Source: Corynebacterium heidelbergense
GTDB taxonomy: Bacteria; Actinomycetota; Actinomycetes; Mycobacteriales; Mycobacteriaceae
DNA length: 64,000 nucleotides
Assembly (NCBI RefSeq): GCF_028609845.1
Contig: NZ_CP063191.1
Coordinates: 1,488,001 to 1,552,000, forward strand
Direction: 5' to 3'
Numbering within the stretch: the first letter of the stretch is position 1; each line of letters opens with the position of its first letter. Both the position numbers and the translations under genes were made by a program. The notes below the pieces were generated by a model, which searched no databases, had not been told where the DNA came from, and saw only the letters and a list, made by a program, of their open reading frames with translations. Shown piece after piece: positions 30,579 through 42,966 of the stretch.

Positions 30579-30690
30579 CGTGCCCTAGGCCGTGGGCCAA
30601 CACCACCACATCCCCACCGGCCAATCCCACTGCCGCCTCGGCGCCCCCCTTCCGGCAGCCGTCTCCCCTGCGGTTGTCCCATCGGCGGTT

Positions 30691-30696
30691 TAGGCT
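30691..30696 (+). promoter_or_regulatory. Possible -10 box for glgE
   Basis: TAGGCT in the 189-base divergent gap fits TANNNT and lies 71 bases before the glgE ATG. The spacing to a TTGTCC at 30674 is too short for a standard -35, so the call rests on the -10 alone. Confidence 0.3.
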
Positions 30697-30767
30697 GAAT
30701 ATCGCCCTCACCGGGTGCGCTGGCACGCCCGCGCCGAACCACCAGCAACGTAGACCAGGAGTTTCCC

Positions 30768-32837
30768 ATGACCGGCCGCCTTGGCATCGACAACGTCTCC
30801 CCCGTCATCTCCCTTGGCCAGTACCCCGCCAAGGGGGTCGTGGGCCAGGTCTTCCCGGTATCCGCCACCGTCTGGCGGGAGGGGCACGATGCCGTTTCCG
30901 CCACCCTCGTGGTCCGCCGCCCCGCGGGCAGCCGAGGGGGGCGCGCCAAGATCACCATGACCCCGGAGACGGGGGACAACGCCAACCCGGACCGCCGCCA
31001 CGCCGTGTTCACCCCAGACGTGCCGGGGATCTGGACCTTCCGCGTGGATGCCTGGGCCGATCCCGCCGCTACCTGGTACGACGCGATCGCCAAGAAGGTC
31101 AACGCGGGCCAGAGCGCCGAAACCCTGGCCAACGACCTAGAGGTGGGCGCCCGCTTCTTCGAACGCGCCGAGCACAAGGCCGCCCGCGCGGACACCGCCG
31201 CCGTGCACGCCGCGGTCACCGCCCTAAGGGACGAGTCGCTGAGCATGGAGGACCGGCTGGCCCCGGCCTTCTCCGAGGAGGTACGCGAGGCTCTGCGCCG
31301 CCGCCCCGTGCGGGACTTGCATACCCGCGGCCTGGAGTTCCAGGTTCACGTGGAGCCGCTGAGCAGCGCCTATGGCGCGTGGTACGAGTTCTTCCCGCGT
31401 TCCACCGGCGGCCGGGCAGAGGACGGCACCCCCATCCACGGCACCTTCCGCACCGCGGAAAAGGAGCTACCACGTATCGCGGGCATGGGCTTTGACACGG
31501 TCTACCTCCCGCCCATTCACCCCATCGGGGAAGTGAACCGCAAGGGCAAGAACAACTCCTTGACCCCCACCAGCAAGGATGTGGGCTCTCCCTGGGCCAT
31601 TGGCTCCGCAGCCGGCGGGCACGATGCGGTTCACCCCGAGCTGGGCACTGTCAAGGACTTCATCCACTTCCGTAAAGCCGCCGAGAAGCTGGGCCTGAAG
31701 GTGGCCCTGGACCTGGCCCTGCAGTGCGCCCCTGACCACCCCTGGGCCGCCGCCCACCCGGAGTGGTTCACCGTGCTGCCGGACGGCAGCATTGCCTACG
31801 CCGAAAATCCCCCAAAGAAGTACCAGGACATCTACCCGCTGAACTTCGACACGGATGCCCAGGGCCTCTACTCGGAGGTGCTGCGGGTCGTCCGCCTGTG
31901 GATCGAGCGGGGTGTGCGCATCTTCCGCGTGGATAACCCCCACACGAAACCCGCGAACTTCTGGGCGTGGCTCATCCACGAGGTCCACTCCACCGACCCG
32001 GACGTGGTTTTCCTCGCCGAGGCCTTCACCCGCCCGCCCCGGCTCTACGGCCTGGCCAAGCTGGGGTTCACGCAGTCCTACAGCTACTTCACCTGGAAGA
32101 CGAACAAGGAGGAGCTCACCGAGTTCGCCGAGTCCATCGCCAGCGGCGCGGACGTCTTCCGCCCGAACCTCTTCGTCAACACCCCGGACATCCTGCACGA
32201 GTCGCTGCAGAAGGGCGGGCGGGCCATGTTCGCCCAGCGCGCGGCCCTGGCTGCGACGATGTCCCCGCTGTGGGGCGTGTACTCCGGCTATGAGCTCTAC
32301 GAGCACGAGCCGGTCCGCGAGGGCAGCGAAGAGTACCTGGACTCTGAAAAGTACGAGCTGCGGCCGCGGGATTTCGACGCTGCGGAAGCAGCCGGGGAGT
32401 CTCTGGCGCCGTGGTTGCGGTTCCTCAATGATGTTCGACGCCAACACCCAGCGCTTCACCAGCAGCGCAACCTACACCTGCACGAGACCAGCAACGGCAG
32501 CCTGCTGGCGTACTCCCGCGTGGACCCCATCACCGGCGACGCGATCCTGGTGGTAGTGAATCTGGACTCCCGCTCCATCCAGGAGGGCTCCGTGACGGTG
32601 GACCTCCCCGCCGTTGGGCTAGCCCCGAAGCCCGGGTTCCCCGATGACCTCGACATCCAGGACAGCTTCCCGGTCACGGACCTGCCCACGGAGCAGACCT
32701 ACACCTGGTCCACCGAAAACTACGTGCGGCTGGACCCAGATTTCCAGGTAGCCCACATCTTCCAGCTCCCCACTGTGCCGGAGGAGCGCCGCACTGCCCT
32801 GGCCTTCCGAGACGAGGACTACGACCCCCGGGGGTAA
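30768..32837 (+). CDS. glgE: Alpha-1,4-glucan:maltose-1-phosphate maltosyltransferase
   Basis: Transfers maltose from maltose-1-phosphate to alpha-glucan in the trehalose-to-glucan pathway. 689 residues, GH13_3 family. An N-terminal beta-sandwich ([20 protein letters not shown]) is followed by the barrel. Characteristic segments are [20 protein letters not shown], the nucleophile Asp in [16 protein letters not shown], the acid/base Glu in [12 protein letters not shown], and the stabiliser region NTPDILHE. It ends in the C-terminal beta domain ([14 protein letters not shown]). glgB follows after 56 bases, and the two are expected to act together in building branched glucan. Confidence 0.97.
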   Translation: MTGRLGIDNVSPVISLGQYPAKGVVGQVFPVSATVWREGHDAVSATLVVRRPAGSRGGRAKITMTPETGDNANPDRRHAVFTPDVPGIWTFRVDAWADPAATWYDAIAKKVNAGQSAETLANDLEVGARFFERAEHKAARADTAAVHAAVTALRDESLSMEDRLAPAFSEEVREALRRRPVRDLHTRGLEFQVHVEPLSSAYGAWYEFFPRSTGGRAEDGTPIHGTFRTAEKELPRIAGMGFDTVYLPPIHPIGEVNRKGKNNSLTPTSKDVGSPWAIGSAAGGHDAVHPELGTVKDFIHFRKAAEKLGLKVALDLALQCAPDHPWAAAHPEWFTVLPDGSIAYAENPPKKYQDIYPLNFDTDAQGLYSEVLRVVRLWIERGVRIFRVDNPHTKPANFWAWLIHEVHSTDPDVVFLAEAFTRPPRLYGLAKLGFTQSYSYFTWKTNKEELTEFAESIASGADVFRPNLFVNTPDILHESLQKGGRAMFAQRAALAATMSPLWGVYSGYELYEHEPVREGSEEYLDSEKYELRPRDFDAAEAAGESLAPWLRFLNDVRRQHPALHQQRNLHLHETSNGSLLAYSRVDPITGDAILVVVNLDSRSIQEGSVTVDLPAVGLAPKPGFPDDLDIQDSFPVTDLPTEQTYTWSTENYVRLDPDFQVAHIFQLPTVPEERRTALAFRDEDYDPRG

Positions 32838-32872
32838 CCCGATCGCAGCAGTTCACCGGTTCCCCACCCCAG

Positions 32873-32886
32873 ATCTAGGACTAGAT
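32873..32886. promoter_or_regulatory. ATCTAG-GA-CTAGAT palindrome upstream of glgB
   Basis: Perfect 6-bp arms with a 2-base spacer, seven bases before the glgB ATG. The position between glgE and glgB suggests an operator or RNA hairpin over the ribosome-binding region. No known regulator is inferred. Confidence 0.35.
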
Positions 32887-32893
32887 TGAAGTT

Positions 32894-35086
32894 ATGGCCG
32901 ATACCTATCACCCCACGTTGTCCGCCCACGATCGGGACCTACTGCTGGGCCGCAAGCACTACGCCCCGCACGACGTACTGGGGATGCACCCGGTCGCCTC
33001 GCCGAGCAGCGAGAAGGGCTCTGGGGGGAGCGTCGGCTTTGTCATTCGAACCGTGCAACTCAGCGCGCGGGGAGTGGACGTCCTCACCGGGGAACAACGG
33101 CTGCCCATGCACAACACCGGCGACGGCATCTTCGAGGTCCGCATCGCCGAGCCGCTGGAGGACTACGAACTGGAGGTGACCTGGGAAAGCGGCGCGACCA
33201 CGCGCCTGCCGGACCCCTACCGGGCGCTGCCCACCATCGGGGAAATGGACCTCCACCTCATCGGGGAGGGTCGGCACGAACGGCTGTGGAACGTCCTTGG
33301 CGCCCAGGTCGGCGAGCACGGCACGAGCTTCACCGTCTGGGCCCCGCACGCCGCAGGAGTCGCGGTGGTTGGCACCTTCAACGGCTGGAACCCCCGCCAA
33401 CACCCCATGCGCGCCCTGGGCTCTTCCGGGGTATGGGAGATCTACATCCCCCACGTGGGCCCCGGCGAGCTGTACAAGTTCGCAATCACCGCCGCCGACG
33501 GCCGCTTTTTGGAAAAAGCGGATCCCCTGGCCAAGCTGTGCGAGCAGGCCCCCGGCACTGCCTCCGTGACCGTCCGCCCCACCGAGTACTTCTGGGAAGA
33601 CGGGGCCTGGTGCACCCACCGGGCCACGGTGGACTGGAACACCACCCCCATGAGCATCTACGAGGTCCACCTCGGCTCCTGGAAGCGCGGGCGCAGCTAC
33701 CGCGAACTTGCCGAGGAGCTCGTGGACTACGTCACGGACAAGGGCTTCACCTTCGTGGAGTTCATGGGCATCTCCGAGCACCCCTTCGAACCCTCCTGGG
33801 GCTATCAGGTCACCGGATACTACGCCCCCAACAGCCGCTTTGGCGGCCCTGACGACCTGCGCTACCTCGTGGACCGGCTCCACCAGGCCGGCATCGGCGT
33901 GATCATGGACTGGGTGCCCGGGCACTTCCCCAAGGATGACTGGGCCCTGGGCCTCTTCGACGGCGAAGCCTGCTACGAACACCCGGACCCCCGCCGCGGT
34001 GAGCAGCCGGACTGGGGAACCTACGTCTTCGACTTCGGCCGCACGGAGGTGCGCAACTTCCTCGTGGCCAACGCCTTGTACTGGTGCAATGAGTTCCACA
34101 TCGACGGGCTGAGAGTGGATGCCGTGGCCAGCATGCTCTACCTGGATTACAGCCGCAACGAGGGCGAATGGATTCCCAACGTCTACGGCGGCCGGGAGAA
34201 CCTGGACGCAGTGAGCTTCCTTCAGGAGACGAACGCCACCCTGCAGCGGGACGTGCCGGGGACCCTCACCATCGCCGAGGAATCCACCTCCTGGCCGGGC
34301 GTGACCGCCCCCACCGAGGAGGGCGGCCTGGGCTTCAGCTTTAAGTGGAACATGGGGTGGATGCACGACACCCTGGAGTACATCAAGCGGGACCCCGCCT
34401 ACCGCAGCTATCACCACAACGAGATCACCTTCGCCATGGTGTACGCCTACTCCGAGCGCTACGTGCTGCCCATCAGCCACGACGAAGTTGTTCATGGCAA
34501 GGGCACCCTGTGGTCCCGAATGCCCGCCGCCGCCAGTTGGGACAAGGCCGCGATGGTCCGCGGCTTCTTGGGCTTTATGTGGTCCCACCCCGGCAAGAAG
34601 CTGCTGTTCCAGGGCCAGGAGTGGGGCCAGACTCAGGAGTGGAACGAGCACCGGGGGCTGGACTGGGCGGACATGGAAGGCTGGGAGGGCGAATACCACC
34701 GGGGGCTGTCCAGCCTCACCAGTACCCTCAACGACCTGTACACTTCCCTGCCCGCACTGGGTACCGCCGATCACGATCCGGAGGGTTTCCGCTGGATCGC
34801 GGCCGACGACGATCACAACAACGTGCTCAGCTACATCCGCCGTGGCGGTGGCCAAACCATGGCGTGCGTGATCAACTTCTCCGGTCGTACCCACGAGAAC
34901 TACCGGATTGGGCTACCGGAGGCCGCCCGCTGGCGGGAGGTACTCAACACCGACGACGTCCGCTGGGAGGGCGCGGGACGCGCCAGCGGAGACCTCCTGC
35001 CGGAGGCGCAGGCCTCCCACGGCTTTGGCCAATCCGCAACGCTGACGATCCCGGCGCACACCGCGCGGTGGTTCGTGGCGGAGTAG
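32894..35086 (+). CDS. glgB: 1,4-alpha-glucan branching enzyme
   Basis: Introduces alpha-1,6 branches into glucan. 730 residues, full length. The N-terminal region is followed by a CBM48 module (FTVWAPHAAGVAVVGTFNGW) and the GH13_9 barrel. Visible are GYQVTGYYAPNSRFG, the nucleophile region IDGLRVDAVASMLYLDYSR, the acid/base Glu in TIAEESTSWPGVT, and the SHDEVVHGK motif. The protein ends in a beta domain (SATLTIPAHTARWFV). It is paired with glgE and followed by tandem palindromic repeats before the convergent thioredoxin-TPR gene. Confidence 0.97.
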   Translation: MADTYHPTLSAHDRDLLLGRKHYAPHDVLGMHPVASPSSEKGSGGSVGFVIRTVQLSARGVDVLTGEQRLPMHNTGDGIFEVRIAEPLEDYELEVTWESGATTRLPDPYRALPTIGEMDLHLIGEGRHERLWNVLGAQVGEHGTSFTVWAPHAAGVAVVGTFNGWNPRQHPMRALGSSGVWEIYIPHVGPGELYKFAITAADGRFLEKADPLAKLCEQAPGTASVTVRPTEYFWEDGAWCTHRATVDWNTTPMSIYEVHLGSWKRGRSYRELAEELVDYVTDKGFTFVEFMGISEHPFEPSWGYQVTGYYAPNSRFGGPDDLRYLVDRLHQAGIGVIMDWVPGHFPKDDWALGLFDGEACYEHPDPRRGEQPDWGTYVFDFGRTEVRNFLVANALYWCNEFHIDGLRVDAVASMLYLDYSRNEGEWIPNVYGGRENLDAVSFLQETNATLQRDVPGTLTIAEESTSWPGVTAPTEEGGLGFSFKWNMGWMHDTLEYIKRDPAYRSYHHNEITFAMVYAYSERYVLPISHDEVVHGKGTLWSRMPAAASWDKAAMVRGFLGFMWSHPGKKLLFQGQEWGQTQEWNEHRGLDWADMEGWEGEYHRGLSSLTSTLNDLYTSLPALGTADHDPEGFRWIAADDDHNNVLSYIRRGGGQTMACVINFSGRTHENYRIGLPEAARWREVLNTDDVRWEGAGRASGDLLPEAQASHGFGQSATLTIPAHTARWFVAE

Positions 35087-35104
35087 GTCCGGCGGCCCGT
35101 GTGA

Positions 35105-35163
35105 GCTAGAACGGCGCCGTGGGCTGAAACGGCGCCGTGGGCTGAAACGGCGCCGTGGGCTAG
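35105..35163. repeat. 18-bp tandem repeat with ACGGCGCCGT palindromes
   Basis: The unit GGGCTGAAACGGCGCCGT recurs with an 18-base period, and the 10-bp palindrome ACGGCGCCGT appears at 35111, 35129 and 35147. It sits between the convergent glgB and thioredoxin-TPR genes, whose stop codon lies at its right edge. It may serve as a bidirectional terminator. Confidence 0.75.
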
Positions 35164-36158
35164 AACAGAGCGCTGGCCATCTTCGTGCGAGCCGCTGCCA
35201 CCTCCGGGTCCGCGGCGTCGAAGAGCTCGAACAGCTCCAGCAACCGCGCGCGGGCCCGGGAACGCCGCTCCCCCGCGTCAGCCTGAATGACCCCAATGAG
35301 CGCGTCGAACGCCGCCGCCTTCTGCCCGCCGAGAAGCAGATGATCCGCTGCCACCTCCGCAGCTTGGGCATCCGCCGGGTTGTCCCGCAAGGCAGCTAGA
35401 GCCTCCTCCGCCGACGCGGTCCCCGGTTGTTCCACTCGCTGCAGCAGCAGGGCGTTCGCCCGGGCGGACCGAGCCGTGGCGGCAACCTCGGAGGCCCCTG
35501 GCTCCTCCTTCAGGATCGCGTCGTAAGCGCCCACCGCCCCGGCATAATCCCCGGCGGCGATCTTGGCCTCCGCATCCACCAGGCGGGGATCCTGCTGCTC
35601 CGGTTCCTCCGGCTGACCCTGCCCCGCCGGGATGCCACCCAGCTTCCCATCCGTGGCTTGCACGATCGCATCCACCCACCCAGAGAGCTGCTCGCTGGGC
35701 TGGGTGCCCTCGAAGGACGTCAGCGGCCGCCCCGCCGCCAGAGCCAACACCGTGGGCACGGCCTGCACCCCGAAAGCCTGGGCCACCTCCGGATCCGTGT
35801 CCACGTTGACGTGCCGGTACACCCAACGCCACTGGTCCTGGGCTTGGCCCTGCTGCTCGGCGAGGGCCGTGAAGGCCTCGCGCATCTCCTCACTGCCCGG
35901 AGAGCGGGGGGAGCCCAGGTGCACGATCACCGCCACCTGCGTGGAGCGCACCACAAGGTCCTGCTCGAAGGTCTCCGGGGTGATGTGCGCGGCCGCCTGC
36001 ACCGCCTCCCCGCCGTCTTGGGTGGCGCCCCGTTCCGGCTGGGCGGGACCCGACTGCCCGGCCCGCTGGGACCGCTGTTTCAGTTCTCCCAGGTCCACGG
36101 CACCGGCTACGAATCGCGGGCCTGGCTGGGCCCCGGATGCTTGCTTCGGGTTAGTCAT
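35160..36158 (-). CDS. Thioredoxin-fold protein with TPR-like C-terminus (co-chaperone type)
   Basis: 332 residues from ATG 36158; the frame is open a further 33 codons without a better start. Residues about 60-180 form a thioredoxin fold (VAVIVHLGSPRSPGSEEM, then VNVDTDPEVAQAFGVQAVPT with the cis-Pro). The redox CxxC is replaced by a Ser/Pro sequence, so it cannot act as a disulfide reductase. The C-terminal half has helical repeats (AEAKIAAGDYAGAVGAYDAI, AEVAADHLLLGGQKAAAFDA). This is the CnoX/YbbN-like layout, homologous to mycobacterial Rv1324. It is core genome, convergent with glgB. Confidence 0.88.
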   Translation of the reverse strand: MTNPKQASGAQPGPRFVAGAVDLGELKQRSQRAGQSGPAQPERGATQDGGEAVQAAAHITPETFEQDLVVRSTQVAVIVHLGSPRSPGSEEMREAFTALAEQQGQAQDQWRWVYRHVNVDTDPEVAQAFGVQAVPTVLALAAGRPLTSFEGTQPSEQLSGWVDAIVQATDGKLGGIPAGQGQPEEPEQQDPRLVDAEAKIAAGDYAGAVGAYDAILKEEPGASEVAATARSARANALLLQRVEQPGTASAEEALAALRDNPADAQAAEVAADHLLLGGQKAAAFDALIGVIQADAGERRSRARARLLELFELFDAADPEVAAARTKMASALF

Positions 36159-36277
36159 GGCCCCCACCATAGTGCTCGCGCTTCGGGCCTGCGCTAGGTA
36201 GGTGGCGTCCCCAAGAATTGACCGGGGCCCCGCACCTGCCTGCGGGCGCGGGACCACAGTGCCTGTGACAGCCCCGA

Positions 36278-36982
36278 TCAGAACAGCCGGAACTCCGAGT
36301 CATCCGTACCGCGCATCGCGGCGTAATCCAGCGTCACGCACCGGATGCCTCGATCCTCCGCCAGCACACGCGCCTGGGGTTTGATCTCCTGCGCCGCGAA
36401 AACGCCCGTCACCGGCGCCAACAGCTCGTCGCGGTTCAGCAGCTCCACATAGCGCGAGAGCTGCTCCACGCCGTCGATGCCACCGCGGCGCTTAATCTCC
36501 ACCGCCACCGTCGCCCCAGACCCATCCCGCGACAAGATATCCACCGGGCCAATGGGCGTGGGGTACTCCCGGCGGACCAGGGAGAACCCCTCCCCCAGCA
36601 GCTCGATCTGGTGCGCCAGGAGCTCCTGCAAATGCGCCTCCACCCCATCCTTGATCAACCCCGGATCCGCGCCCAGGTCGTAGAAGTGGTCCGCGCGGAG
36701 TGCAAACAGTTGGATCCGCAACTGCTCGCCCTTGGGGCTTTCCACCACCCACAGGGATTCCACGTCCCCGTTCTCCAGCTCCGGGGCCAGGGCGCCGGGC
36801 TGCGTGTATTCGGTGATGGAACACGGCGGGGTCATCCAGTTCAGCGGCTTGTAGGCGCGGTCATCGGCATGGATGGACACCGAACCATCGGCCTTGACCA
36901 TGATCAACCGATCCGCCCGCGGCAGGTGGGCCTCTAACCGACCGACATAGTCCACCGCACATTCAGCAACTAGCAAACGCAT
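36278..36982 (-). CDS. nucS: Mismatch-specific endonuclease NucS/EndoMS
   Basis: Makes the double-strand cut at mismatches in actinobacteria, which lack MutS/MutL. 234 residues from ATG 36982 ([20 protein letters not shown]), although the frame is open far upstream. The nuclease motif is GPVDILSRD with [20 protein letters not shown], giving the catalytic D/E/K set. The C-terminus DSEFRLF resembles the terminal clamp-interacting motif of the family. It starts 13 bases after the DUF2550 gene, in the conserved order after the atp operon. Confidence 0.96.
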   Translation of the reverse strand: MRLLVAECAVDYVGRLEAHLPRADRLIMVKADGSVSIHADDRAYKPLNWMTPPCSITEYTQPGALAPELENGDVESLWVVESPKGEQLRIQLFALRADHFYDLGADPGLIKDGVEAHLQELLAHQIELLGEGFSLVRREYPTPIGPVDILSRDGSGATVAVEIKRRGGIDGVEQLSRYVELLNRDELLAPVTGVFAAQEIKPQARVLAEDRGIRCVTLDYAAMRGTDDSEFRLF

Positions 36983-36995
36983 GGCCAGTAGCCTA

Positions 36996-37427
36996 CTAAG
37001 AGCGCACCCGGCGCTCGCTGGGCGCGGACTCCAACCACGAGACCAGGGCGGTGTCCCCCTGCCGGTCCACCGCGATTTCGTACTCCTGGGAGCGCAGGCG
37101 GACGTGCACGATATGCACATTCGGCTCCATGAATTGCCGTTCCCGGTCGGTGAGCTCCCGGCGGCCGACGATGGTGGTGCCGTAACGCGTGAGGACGACG
37201 TCCGATTCCGGGCGCAGGGAACGCAGCTTGTACAGCCGCGCGACGGTCTCCGAATAGACCAAAACCCCGTGCCGCCAGTGCCTTCCATCGTTTGCGGGAA
37301 GGCGCCGGACCAGCACGGGGTAGCTGCCGGAGCGAAGCGTGAAAAACCGCCACGCCACCGCCGCAAACAGGGCCGTGAACAGGGCCAGTAGAACGATGAA
37401 AGCCGTACCCATAGCGCCCGCTGCCAC
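36996..37427 (-). CDS. DUF2550 membrane protein
   Basis: 143 residues with one N-terminal membrane helix ([18 protein letters not shown]) and a soluble domain ([20 protein letters not shown]). It matches the DUF2550 family (mycobacterial Rv1312), invariably found after the ATP synthase operon. The function is not established. Start is GTG 37427; ATG 37412 is an alternative. It follows the atp terminator and precedes nucS by 13 bases. Confidence 0.88.
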   Translation of the reverse strand: MAAGAMGTAFIVLLALFTALFAAVAWRFFTLRSGSYPVLVRRLPANDGRHWRHGVLVYSETVARLYKLRSLRPESDVVLTRYGTTIVGRRELTDRERQFMEPNVHIVHVRLRSQEYEIAVDRQGDTALVSWLESAPSERRVRS

Positions 37428-37490
37428 CCGCTCTCTTCTGCTGCCTACTTTGGAACAAATCTACTTGGGGCGCGGGCAAAGAGCCAAGAA

Positions 37491-37539
37491 ACCCCTCGTC
37501 CCCACCCCTGTCGTGGCGACGGGGTGAAGGAGGAGGGGT
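37491..37539 (-). terminator. Terminator of the atp operon
   Basis: Long imperfect hairpin: ACCCCTC (37491-37497) pairs with GAGGGGT (37533-37539), and CACCCC (37503-37508) with GGGGTG (37521-37526). On the minus strand it is followed by TTTCTT. It lies 20 bases past the atpC stop. Confidence 0.75.
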
Positions 37540-37559
37540 CCCTTCGGGTTCTCGGACTG

Positions 37560-37931
37560 CTAGTGCTGGGAGCGCTTGACGGCTCGCAGCTCGGCCTCTG
37601 CCTTGAGGGCAGCGTCCGAATTGTCCGCGTCCCGGACGCGGGCTTCGGCATCCGCAGTGTCTACCTCATCGGCCCACACTGCGGAGTCGGCGAGGATGGT
37701 GATCTTGTCTCGCGCCACGGACAGGAAACCGCCCTGCACCGCAGCCACCAGCTTGTCACCATCGGTGGTCCGGATGGTCACCACCCCGTTTTCGACCAAC
37801 TGGCCGAGCAGGGGCTCGTGACCGGGAAGCACGCCGATCTCGCCTTCGGTTGTCTGAGCGGTCACGGACGTGGCCTGACCAGACCACAGAGCCCGTTCGA
37901 CCGCAACCAGTTGAGCGGCAATCTCAGCCAT
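37560..37931 (-). CDS. atpC: ATP synthase epsilon subunit
   Basis: Central-stalk subunit that couples rotation and can inhibit hydrolysis. 123 residues. The beta-sandwich has the typical [20 protein letters not shown] and the segment [21 protein letters not shown] helical C-terminal tail ([20 protein letters not shown]) follows. It is the last gene of the atp operon, 14 bases after atpD and just before the operon terminator. Confidence 0.96.
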   Translation of the reverse strand: MAEIAAQLVAVERALWSGQATSVTAQTTEGEIGVLPGHEPLLGQLVENGVVTIRTTDGDKLVAAVQGGFLSVARDKITILADSAVWADEVDTADAEARVRDADNSDAALKAEAELRAVKRSQH

Positions 37932-37945
37932 GGGCGCCTACGTCC

Positions 37946-40377
<2,432 letters not shown>

Positions 40378-40441
40378 CTACTCTCGCCTCCTATCTTGTT
40401 CCGTTGGTGGTCATTGGTGCATTCGTCCGTTCTCGACGCCG

Positions 40442-42082
40442 CTACTTGCTGGTCTTGCGGGTCACGGTGATCTGGGACTTCTTCACTTCGTCCTGATCCA
40501 GCGCCTCGGCCTCGGGCTCGTTGACCACGGGCTTGCCGTCGGAGGTCTGGAAGGTCTGCTTGAAGTCCGCGACGGAGCGCTTGAGGGCTTCCTTAGAGTC
40601 GTCGTCCAGCGCCTTGCCGCCGTTGATCTGCTCGTACACCCCGCTGGCGTTGGAGTGCAGGTGCTCCCACAGCTCGGCTTCGAAGCGGCGGATATCCTCC
40701 ACCGGCACGTCGTCGAACTCGCCCTCGCCGGCCAGGTAGATGGAGACCATCTGGTCCTCCACGGACTGGGGCTTGGTCTCGGTCTGCTTCAGCAGCTCAA
40801 CGAGGCGCTTGCCGCGCTCCAACTGAGCCTTGGAAGCCGGGTCCAGGTCAGAGGCGAAGGCGGCGAAAGCCTCCAAGTCGCGGTATGCGGCCAGGTCAAG
40901 ACGCAAGGAACCCGAAACCTTCTTCATGCCCTTCGTCTGTGCTGCGCCACCCACGCGGGACACGGAGACACCGACGTTGATGGCGGGGCGGACACCCTGG
41001 TTGAACAGGTCGGACTCGAGGAAAACCTGACCGTCCGTGATGGAGATGACGTTCGTCGGGATGAAGGCAGACACGTCGTTGGCCTTCGTCTCGATGATCG
41101 GCAGTGCGGTCAGGGAGCCGCCACCCAGGTCGTCGGAGAGCTTGGCGGCGCGCTCCAGCAGGCGGGAGTGCAGGTAGAAGACGTCGCCGGGGTATGCTTC
41201 GCGGCCCGGCGGGCGGCGCAGCAGCAGGGAGATGGCGCGGTAGGCCTCGGCCTGCTTGGTGAGGTCGTCGTAGATCACCAGCACGTGCTTGCCGCCGTAC
41301 ATCCAGTGCTGCCCGAGGGCGGCGCCGGCAAAGGGGGCCAGCCACTTGAAGCCAGCGGAGTCGGAGGCCGGGGCCGCGACGATGGTGGTGTAATCCAGGG
41401 CACCGTTGTCCTCCAGGGTCTTGCGGATAGCCGCAATGGTGGATCCCTTTTGGCCGATGGCGACGTAGATGCAGCGAACCTGCTTGCTCTCGTCGCCGGA
41501 CTCCCAGTTGGCCCGCTGGTTCAGGATGGTGTCGATGCAGACCGAGGTCTTACCGGTCTTGCGGTCACCAATGATCAACTGGCGCTGGCCACGGCCGATG
41601 GGGGTCATGGCGTCAATCGCCTTGATGCCCGTCTGCATCGGCTCCTCCACTGGCTGACGCATCAGCACGGAGGGGGCTTGCAGCTCGAGGACGCGGTCCT
41701 CTTCGGACTCGATATCGCCCAGGCCGTCGATGGGCTGGCCCAGGGGGTTGATCACGCGGCCGAGGAAGTTATCCCCAACCGGGATGGACAGGACCTCGCC
41801 GGTCCGCTTAACCTCGTCGCCCTCCTTGAGGGACTCGTAGTTGCCCAGGACCACCACGCCGACCTTGTCGGTGTCGAGGTTCTGTGCGACGCCGATGACG
41901 CCGCCCGGGAACTCAAGCAGCTCGTTGGCCATCACGGACGGCATGCCGCTTACCTGGGCAATGCCGTCAGCGGCCGTCGTGACCACTCCGACCTCCTCGC
42001 GGGAGGCCTCCGGGGAGTAGCTCGAGGTGTAGTTCTCAATCGCGCTACGGATCTCGTCGGAGGAGATCGTCAGCTCCGCCAT
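40442..42082 (-). CDS. atpA: ATP synthase alpha subunit
   Basis: Non-catalytic nucleotide-binding F1 subunit, 546 residues from ATG 42082 ([20 protein letters not shown]). This start is chosen over the longer frame because AGGAAG lies just upstream. Walker A is [15 protein letters not shown], with [17 protein letters not shown] and the signature region [17 protein letters not shown]. The C-terminus has the extended actinobacterial tail ([18 protein letters not shown]). Confidence 0.98.
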   Translation of the reverse strand: MAELTISSDEIRSAIENYTSSYSPEASREEVGVVTTAADGIAQVSGMPSVMANELLEFPGGVIGVAQNLDTDKVGVVVLGNYESLKEGDEVKRTGEVLSIPVGDNFLGRVINPLGQPIDGLGDIESEEDRVLELQAPSVLMRQPVEEPMQTGIKAIDAMTPIGRGQRQLIIGDRKTGKTSVCIDTILNQRANWESGDESKQVRCIYVAIGQKGSTIAAIRKTLEDNGALDYTTIVAAPASDSAGFKWLAPFAGAALGQHWMYGGKHVLVIYDDLTKQAEAYRAISLLLRRPPGREAYPGDVFYLHSRLLERAAKLSDDLGGGSLTALPIIETKANDVSAFIPTNVISITDGQVFLESDLFNQGVRPAINVGVSVSRVGGAAQTKGMKKVSGSLRLDLAAYRDLEAFAAFASDLDPASKAQLERGKRLVELLKQTETKPQSVEDQMVSIYLAGEGEFDDVPVEDIRRFEAELWEHLHSNASGVYEQINGGKALDDDSKEALKRSVADFKQTFQTSDGKPVVNEPEAEALDQDEVKKSQITVTRKTSK

Positions 42083-42142
42083 GTTCTTCCTGCTCTCGGT
42101 GTTGTCTTCCAGCAATGTGTTTCTCACCTGCGGTCTGCGTTG

Positions 42143-42961
42143 TTAGGCGATAGACCGGCGAAGGCGTTCCAGCTTGCCAGCTGTGCTGCCGTCGATAATC
42201 TCATCACCGACGCGGATGACGGCTCCACCGAGGAGGCTGGTGTCTACCTCAGAATGAACCGCAATCTTGCGACCGTAAATCTTCTCCAACTTGGCAGCCA
42301 GGGCGCTCTCCTGCTCATCGGTGAGCTCTGCTGCACTTCGGACGCGAGCAACCTCGCGCCCCTCGAGCGCGGCGACGTCGTCGCACAGGCCGTCGAGGAC
42401 CTCTACCGGGCTGTCCTGCAGCCGGCCGATTGCCTGGAGGGCCAGGGCCTCGGTGACCGCGGTGACTTTCCCGTAGATGACCTTGGCCAGCAAGTCGCGG
42501 CGGTCGTTGGCCGACCGAGACTTATCCGCCAGCAGCATCTCCAGCTCTGGCTCGTTTTCCAGGATCCGGGCGAGGCGGAAGAGCTCGTCTTCCACCCGGT
42601 CCAACTGACCCTGCCCCTCGGCGGAACGCAGCAGCGCGCGGCGGCCAAGTTTCTCCAGGCCCGCGCGCAGGTCCCGCGTGTTCGACCAGGTCTGGGACAC
42701 CGCAGCGGACACGATCTCCTCCGTGGCGGCGGATACCTTGCCGGAGAACAGCCGCTTGGCCAGGCCAGCGCGCTGCTCGGGTTTGGCGGCCGCATCCACG
42801 AGGGCCATCCGCAGGCTGCGGTCGCTGTCGAGGACGTCAACAACGTCCAGCAGCTCCGTGCCCGTCTGGGCTCCGGTGTTGACGGCGTCAGAGGTCTCCC
42901 CCAGCCCGGTGTCCAGGGTGTGGCTCAAACGCTCGTAGGCTTCTCGGCTAGCTGCGTGCAT
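42143..42961 (-). CDS. atpH: ATP synthase delta subunit
   Basis: Peripheral stalk subunit joining F1 to subunit b. 272 residues from ATG 42961 (MHAASREAYERLSHTLD), chosen for the AGGAAG spacing; GTG 42970 and ATG 42967 overlap the atpF stop. The length is that of the long actinobacterial delta. The C-terminal domain shows VTAVTEALALQAIGRL and the conserved IRVGDEIIDGSTAGKLERLR. It is separate from atpF, unlike the fused b-delta protein of mycobacteria. Confidence 0.95.
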   Translation of the reverse strand: MHAASREAYERLSHTLDTGLGETSDAVNTGAQTGTELLDVVDVLDSDRSLRMALVDAAAKPEQRAGLAKRLFSGKVSAATEEIVSAAVSQTWSNTRDLRAGLEKLGRRALLRSAEGQGQLDRVEDELFRLARILENEPELEMLLADKSRSANDRRDLLAKVIYGKVTAVTEALALQAIGRLQDSPVEVLDGLCDDVAALEGREVARVRSAAELTDEQESALAAKLEKIYGRKIAVHSEVDTSLLGGAVIRVGDEIIDGSTAGKLERLRRSIA

Positions 42962-42966
42962 TCCCA

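Noticed and set aside
32939-34894. 651-codon minus-strand frame across glgB
   Set aside because: Shadow of glgB, with a compositional pattern typical of antisense high-GC frames and no ribosome-binding site.
36983-37366. Upstream extension of nucS
   Set aside because: Overlaps the DUF2550 gene entirely; NucS proteins begin at MRLLVAEC.
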